Shown: positions 49,007-55,000 of the stretch, piece by piece
Numbering within the stretch: position 1 is the first letter of the stretch
Layout: each line of letters begins with the position of its first letter
Assembly (NCBI GenBank): GCA_013365365.1
Contig: JABVXU010000249.1
Span: 1 to 55,000, forward strand
Reading direction: 5' to 3'
Origin: Cruorifilaria tuberocauda
Taxonomy: Eukaryota; Nematoda; Chromadorea; Rhabditida; Onchocercidae
DNA: 55,000 nt
The notes under the pieces: model-generated
What the model saw: the letters and a program-made list of their open reading frames with translations, nothing else
Database searches by the model: none
What the model was told of the DNA's origin: nothing
Translations under genes and position numbers: made by a program

Positions 49007-52000
49007 TTAAAGGTAACGAAAAGTATTGGTGACGTCAGCAGGATTGGCAGAATGGCCAGAATCAAATATTCCTGCTTGTGAAACATAAGTGCCGGCGGCC
49101 GAAGCAGACGGTGGTTGTTGGGCATGATTTGGATAGGTGCCTGAAACTGAGAACTGCCCTGAGTATGGGAAATAAAAATTGTATGAGGTATTGGGTCCAG
49201 GCGGTACAATGATTGGGGTAACACGTTGCGGCTGAGGTTGATGAGGCGACGGTGAAGTTTCACTTCCAGACATTACTTGCTGTTGCTGCTGCACACGACC
49301 ATGCATCACCGATCCAGGATTGGGTATAGATAAAGGTGATAATGTTGATAAATTAGCAGTTGGTGGTGGTGTTAAATGAACTGAACTTAAGTCATCTACA
49401 TCCCCTGATGACGTCTGCTGCTGTGGCGAAGATTGTAGAAAAGTTTGCGTGGAAACATCGGCACGTTCTCTAGCTGTTGGTGATGGGATTACTTCACCAG
49501 GTGAATCCACAAAGATTTCGATCAACAGTGGATCAATCGTTTGACAGCCAAACATTCGAGCGAACTGCACGTTTTCGCACAAAATTGAAGAAATTTTCTA
49601 CAATGATCAAATTTAGCAAATTTCTCATAATAATAATTTGTTCGAAACATTTGATCAATTTGGCCAAACATATGTAAGCTTGTTTTCCTCAATCTTCAGA
49701 CAATGCATAAATCGGTAGTAAAAATCATTCTCTTTAACTACATAAATCTACCAGTCATATCTCATTTCTCCTTAGCTATTATTCAAAAAAATACCCTTAC
49801 CGCTAATGGTGGCAGTAACAAGAGTATATTGCCGAAACGCGATATAGCAGCAGAAATTGGTTGTTCCGCAGAATTCACACGGTCACGTATCATTTGGAAT
49901 AGCACATGCTGGACGCGATCCCGTAGCGCTCCTAAGGTTTGCGATGTTTCTAAACTTAAACCTGGTGCGTCTGCAACAAATCATATTGTTAACAAAAATG
50001 AATAAACCTTTCATATAACAAGATACCTTAAGAAAACATTTCAATATTAAAGCAAAATACCATATCAAGCAAACTAGGTTTCATAAGAAGTATATTGAAT
50101 AGTGATAAAGTAGTCTCCGATGATCAATTTTACGAATTATTTAAATTTAAAAAATAACCGGCATCCAATAGAACAAGTGCGGTTAATGAAACAATTTCAG
50201 CTTCATTGAGTAATAGCTTCCGTATTGGTTGTGTCAATTCGTCCAATATTCGAGCAGCCATGTTGTTTGACAAAAAACTGTAACAGTATTTAGAATTATC
50301 ATTACGTATATATTTGATGATGATCGCAATAATAAATGTTCCCTAGTTAAACAAAGTGATGATCGCTACTCAAAGCGACCATCAGACTATGTGATTGTTA
50401 GCGCACATCTTGAAAGTAGTCAACTTTATGAACTGATAACGCACAAATAGTTAACGAGTAGACAAAAACTGGATTATGGTAAGTTAACAGTTGAGCCCTA
50501 CAGCTTTTTTTTTCTTTATAATTACTATCAAAGAAGATGTACAATGAGGAAATATTAACAAAATCCCTTTTCGAAAGACAATTTCCCAGAAAAAATTAAC
50601 CCTTCTATCTCAGAAACAGCTGCTTTTGACAATCTATTGATATATTATGACATACATCTGCTACAAACTTTTATGCTCACATTTATGGAATGTAATTACT
50701 CCTTTTCTTTTCTATTGAATTAATTAGTTATTCCAGCCCTAAAGCCCTAAAAAATTTACAATTACGATGAATATATCAGCAGATAAACTACAATAATTTT
50801 GAATAAATCGAAAAGAATAGCAAATGCTTTTCCCGAGGATATCTTACTTCCCACTAAGACTAAAAAATAAAAGAAGAGGACCTGAGAAAAAAAAACCAAA
50901 AAGAGAAAAAAGGAAAAGTTTTTTTCCTCAGTTGTGGGCTCCTACAAGCTATACTTAAATACTAAAGCTTTACTAAATTCTAACGTTCCAGATTCAAATA
51001 TTACTTATTCTCAAGCAGATGTCTAGGTGTCTGCCGCGGAATCACCGTTCTATTGCACAAGCACAATAAATCTGGATCAGATGTAGCTTGCGCCGTCCGT
51101 GCGGCTTGAGTGAATGCACAAAATGCGGCAAATGAGCTTTTCAGCACAAAAACCTGCAAATTAAATTCAGTGCCAAACAAAACACACGATATATTTAAAG
51201 TAAAATGTTTTCGTGCCTTCCACATTTCTAATCTACATATTTTTTATTTATTTTACATATATGCAGTATTTCTTATGTTTTTTTATCAAATCTAGAAATT
51301 TGAGTTGTCACACAGAACTTATATAAAAAGTTTTCTTTGAGGTCACTCTCTATTCAGTATGCTAACCGCTCACTGTAGACCAAATAAAAAAATTTTCCCA
51401 AATCTAAAGTGGAACTTAAAAATGACGATATATGAAAAAATTTTTGTATAAACACTACTCTTCCTTAAACAGTATCGTCATATAATTTGGCACTCAAAAT
51501 GATTTCAACCGTTGAACTAATAATGTTTCATTCAAAAGCCAAAATTTCTGAAGCTAAAGTATGAATTTTGTTTCAAAAAAAGAAAAATGAATAGCAAATA
51601 ATCGATATTCCTACTTTTTCGTTGCATTCATTCAGGTTGACAAGTGAAAAGAGCGCATCAATCCAATCAACCGCTGCACCAATATACCGCCGTACTGCCT
51701 GAGATAATTGCTCCACCGTGGCCGTACGTCCTGCTTCATAACACATCTGCAGATATGGAGTTTAGAAATACGATGATTTCGAATTAATATTTTACAATAC
51801 TCTCTCATCTCATACTATTTATCACTTCATATTGATTATCAGGATGCTATCAATTTATTAACACTATAATGTCATATGTAAAATGGCAATCGGTGATTGT
51901 AAAGAGAAAAAATGAAGACATAAGCAGAACTAACATCAAAACGATCGTTATCAAAAACATATTTATTCTGAAAAATTCCATTTAATTCCAAATCTGGATC

Positions 52001-53592
52001 AACTTTAACCCTCGCAATTCCAATTGGTGTTGTCATTGAAAGCCGTTTAATTGAGCTCATTGCTTGCAGCTCGGTGTCGAGGAGGTAGGTAAGTAAGGCA
52101 TCTTCTTGTTGTGAACTGAAATAATTCCTTTATTAAAGTGGTCTTTCAGTCAAATCTTGCCATATCCTTACATTTTTATCAGTAACTCAGTATCACAACA
52201 AGAAGATGCAAGAAGGTTTTTATCAGTATCACTTTGAAATTTTCATTAAGGATTAATTATTGTTATCCTTGAATTGAACAATAACATTTCCTATCTATCA
52301 CAATAGCAATGTATCTGCATTCTATCTAATTTATTTTACTTGCAACATTGTCTATCTGCATGGATCGAATACACAAAAATAAAAAATTGGGCTTGCTGGA
52401 TCAAACTCATCAAGCATAAACCAAGCATAAAAAATCAGCATAAAAGAGAAGAATGAAGAAATGAAAAAAAGATCTAAGAATTGGATCTTTTTTTTTCATT
52501 TTTTTTTTCAGAATTGGATCTTTCCTTAATTTGTTTTAAAAAGCTATTATTCTTTTCAAAAAAAATTTCCACATCACATAATTTAATGAACAATTTGAAA
52601 ATAAACATTATGACACATGACCCCCAACATCATCACAGCTGATGTGAGCACCACATGTCTCATATGTCATATTATTATCATTAGATGACATAAAAATGAA
52701 AAAAAAAAAAACAACTTACCAATGCGAGTCAGCCCCTGGTGATGGTAATAAACTATCTTCACGTCTTAACTTTTTTCGCCGTGGATTTTTCTGCTTCCCA
52801 ATAATATCACGGTCAGGGCGAATTGCTTGAAATAAAAAAGATTTATCCAACAGGAAAATTGATCACAGTAATATACCAAAATCTGCGGCTATCACAGATA
52901 AAATATAAAGTGATACTAAACAATTTCTTATATCATCTCTATATAAAAAACGAGCGAAATGAAATAATAATCATCGATATGAGAGAGAATAGTTTTCCAC
53001 TTCCATTGTTTTATAATTTCCTTTAATATATTTACTTGAATGATTAATTATCTAAACTGATAAAAAAAATTAACAAATTAACAAAGGGTTACTACCATCA
53101 GGTTCCATGCCCACTTCCAGACATCGTTGAAACCGACAAAATCGACAAGCATTACGTTGATCTAAAATAATGAAAGTAATGATAAAAAAATAATCATATA
53201 AAATGATAACATTTTATTATGATCAAATGATATCAATTACTGGCATAACAGTTACTCAATTTAAGCGTTGCATACATTCATATATTAATATATATATATA
53301 TATATATTAAAGTAATTTTTATGTACATCTATATTAAAATTATATACTTTAATATATATTTATATATTGAAGTAGTATATTTTAAGTAATGCTGCTGTTA
53401 TTTATATCGTCGTTTCTGTAAATTCTAACCTTTATCAATTGAACATTTCTGCATAAAACGACAGGTATATGACTGTCCGGAGCGGATGGTTCGCCGGAAG
53501 AAGCCCTTGCAACCGTAACATGCCATTACGCCATAATGTTTACCAGCTGAACGATCGCCACATACCATGCACATTCCCTCTCCCAGGTCCAT
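49007..53592 (-). CDS. HNF4-class nuclear hormone receptor (558 aa)
   Basis: Ligand-type transcription factor of the NR2A/HNF4 group, greatly expanded in nematodes. Exons in coding order: 53430-53596 (ATG at 53592), 53096-53161, 52720-52825, 51935-52115, 51615-51746, 51005-51153, 50159-50277, 49801-49970, 49007-49597; phases close to TAA. DNA-binding domain ~8-77: CMVCGD..AGKHYGV, P-box region [11 protein letters not shown], second zinc module CRFCRFQRC, then a basic extension ([10 protein letters not shown]). The ligand-binding domain (~120-385) follows HNF4 closely: [41 protein letters not shown], and an AF-2-like IDPLLIEIF. The last ~170 residues are Ser/Pro/Gln-rich (QQQQQ), a long F domain. 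The ATG lies 4 nt after acceptor GATTACAG, compatible with spliced-leader trans-splicing; an upstream coding exon cannot be excluded. Which C. elegans nhr gene corresponds is not decided. Confidence 0.92.
53281..53309. repeat. TA dinucleotide repeat
   Basis: Near-perfect (TA)n run within the intron between the first two receptor exons, flanked by further TATATTAA-type sequence to about 53375. Confidence 0.8.
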
Positions 53593-54250
53593 TGCCCTGT
53601 AATCACTGATAACAACAATCAGCACCTTCTTCTTCCCAAAAATTAATTGAATAACTGAAACGATCGCAAGAATGCAGAGAACAAATATAGATAGATCGTC
53701 GATGAAATCATAAAACATTTCAAGTTTTTAATTCATAAAATATATATAATACTATCGTAGCAAAAAATGGCATTATCGAAAATAAAAATGATATATAAAA
53801 TATGATTCTATTGATAAATCAATCCAAAAATGAACCAATTATTTGGTAACAAAAAGACCTTCAAATTTTCTTATTTGATTTGCAAACAAATTGCATGTTT
53901 GAATGATGATTGCAAATTGAATAGATTCCATTTATATATGAATTAGAAATGGTAAAGTAATCAAAAAAGCATGAGGAAGAATGGATCAACTGATAAGGAT
54001 AGCAAATGGTGCCATTGGTACAACTGATAACAACTCCTACAATAATAATTTGTTATTGATAAGATCAATCAAGAAATGAAACTGAAGAAACGAAATGTTA
54101 CACGGGTGAAAAAAAAAATGAGGTAAGGTAATGGACGTAACGGACGGAAGGGAGGGAAATGATGAAGCATGTGACCGGACGGGAAAACGGATGAGGTTAT
54201 GATGACGGGGAGGAGCGGGGGAGAATGAATGAGGTATGATGACAGGATAG

Positions 54251-54368
54251 GTGAAGAGAGAGAGAGAGGGAGGTGATGATGGAGGAGGAAGAGCAGCTGT
54301 TGAGAAAAAAGTTTTTAAAAAATGATTGGAAAAGGAAAATGTTGAGAGAAGGAGGAGAAGAAGGAGGA

Positions 54369-54399
<31 letters not shown>

Positions 54400-54565
54400 G
54401 GAGAGGAGGAATAAGTGAGGATTATTGGAGGAGAGAATATTGTCAGGGAATAAGAAACGATGGCAAAAAATAGAAAATGAAATGTGAACAGAGTAAAAAA
54501 GAGGAGAAAGAGAGATAAGATTTAGGAGAGGAAGAGATAGAGAGAGAGAGAGAGAGAGGAAAGCA
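54251..54565 (+). repeat. Polypurine (GA-rich) tract with (AG)n runs
   Basis: Over 300 bases that are overwhelmingly A and G on this strand, including near-perfect (AG)n runs at about 54370-54392 and 54537-54559. It lies 0.7-1 kb upstream of the receptor start codon. Confidence 0.85.
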
Positions 54566-54577
54566 GTGTCCCACAAA

Positions 54578-54658
54578 CATCATTATCGTCATCATCGGTA
54601 TCATTATCATCGTAATATCATCATCATCATCATCATCATTATCATCATTATCATCATT
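54578..54658. repeat. ATC trinucleotide microsatellite
   Basis: Degenerate (ATC)n/(ATT)n run including seven or more consecutive ATC units near 54616-54640. It directly follows the polypurine tract. Confidence 0.85.
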
Positions 54659-54801
54659 GTTATCTTCATTCAATGATAATGACAACGTTAATAAATGTAT
54701 TCTTCAAGAAGAAAATTGTTTGTAGAAAGTTGAACGATGATTGATTGAGAAGAAAACCATTATAATCGAAATAGAAAAAAAAAGGTTAAGAAATTTTCTG
54801 A

Positions 54802-54873
54802 GATGATAATGATCTTAATGATGATGATAGTGATGATAGTAATGATGATGATAATTAGATGATGAGGATAATT
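54802..54873. repeat. GAT trinucleotide microsatellite, inverted to the ATC run
   Basis: Degenerate (GAT)n/(AAT)n run of ATGATGATAGTGATG type. GAT is the reverse complement of ATC, so it is opposed to the 54578-54658 tract about 145 bases away. Confidence 0.8.
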
Positions 54874-55000
54874 AGGGGATACATTATTTGCAGAGATATA
54901 AAAGCGAGTAAATTTAAAATTTCAAATTGTAACGAAGAAAAATGGTTAAATTGATTAAACAAAAATACATATAAGAAATAAAATTAACATTAAACAAAAG

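Larger units (their letters stand above)
53597..55000. other. Upstream region of the HNF4-like receptor
   Basis: No coding exon was recognised to the window edge. It contains a polypurine tract and two opposed trinucleotide microsatellites, listed separately. Translations of this stretch (for example 54037-54576 minus) are Leu/Ser runs from GA/CT repeats and not credible proteins. Confidence 0.5.

Noticed and set aside
54037..54685. Overlapping Leu/Ser-, Glu/Arg- and Asp-rich open frames
   Set aside because: They are translations of GA and GAT microsatellites.

Overview
The window is an AT-rich nuclear segment of an animal with many short-to-medium GT-AG introns. It looks like a parasitic nematode, most plausibly a filarial or other spirurid (clade III) worm. 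Reasons: most acceptors are T-rich ending TTTCAG or TTTTAG, genes are compact and many-exon, several deduced proteins are of animal type with nematode-like divergence, and there is a two-pore (TWK-type) potassium channel. The species cannot be named from the sequence alone. Exon models were assembled by hand from reading frames and splice phases. They close to intact proteins for seven genes; the channel gene's N-terminus and the small 14-16 kb gene are less certain.

Layout. 1-2.8 kb: intergenic, with one tRNA-Thr(UGU). 2.9-13.3 kb (+): a 27-exon gene for a ~1355-residue protein with several extended Tudor modules, a germ-granule/small-RNA type scaffold. 14.2-16.7 kb (+): a tentative two-exon gene for a 69-residue protein of unknown function. 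17.7-21.3 kb (-): a complete exostosin of EXT2 type (GT47 plus GT64), for heparan sulfate synthesis. 22.3-23.6 kb (-): a MIC19/CHCHD3-like MICOS subunit with a twin CX9C motif. 25.5-27.1 kb (+): PDE6D, the prenyl-binding protein delta. 27.1-31.9 kb: a 4.8-kb AT-rich gene-poor stretch. 31.9/32.9-35.4 kb (+): a two-pore-domain K+ channel with an unusually short M1-P1 loop. 36.3-40.1 kb (-): DNAJC21-type J protein with two C2H2 zinc fingers. 41.3-46.5 kb (-): DNAJC16-type ER membrane J protein with a thioredoxin-like domain. 49.0-53.6 kb (-): an HNF4-class nuclear hormone receptor. 53.6-55 kb: polypurine and trinucleotide microsatellites upstream of that receptor.

How the genes relate. This is ordinary eukaryotic gene territory, with no mobile cassette, CRISPR array or prokaryotic-style system. 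Two same-strand neighbour pairs (MIC19 then EXT2; DNAJC16 then DNAJC21) have roughly 0.9-1.2 kb gaps and could be nematode operons, which is inference. MIC19 and PDE6D are divergent and share a 1.85-kb upstream region. The Tudor/EXT2 and channel/DNAJC21 blocks are convergent. The points most worth following up are the multi-Tudor protein in a lineage thought to lack Piwi, a full EXT2 orthologue in a nematode, the channel with a very short M1-P1 loop, a compound inverted repeat inside a DNAJC21 intron, and the receptor's tyrosine at the start of its P-box.
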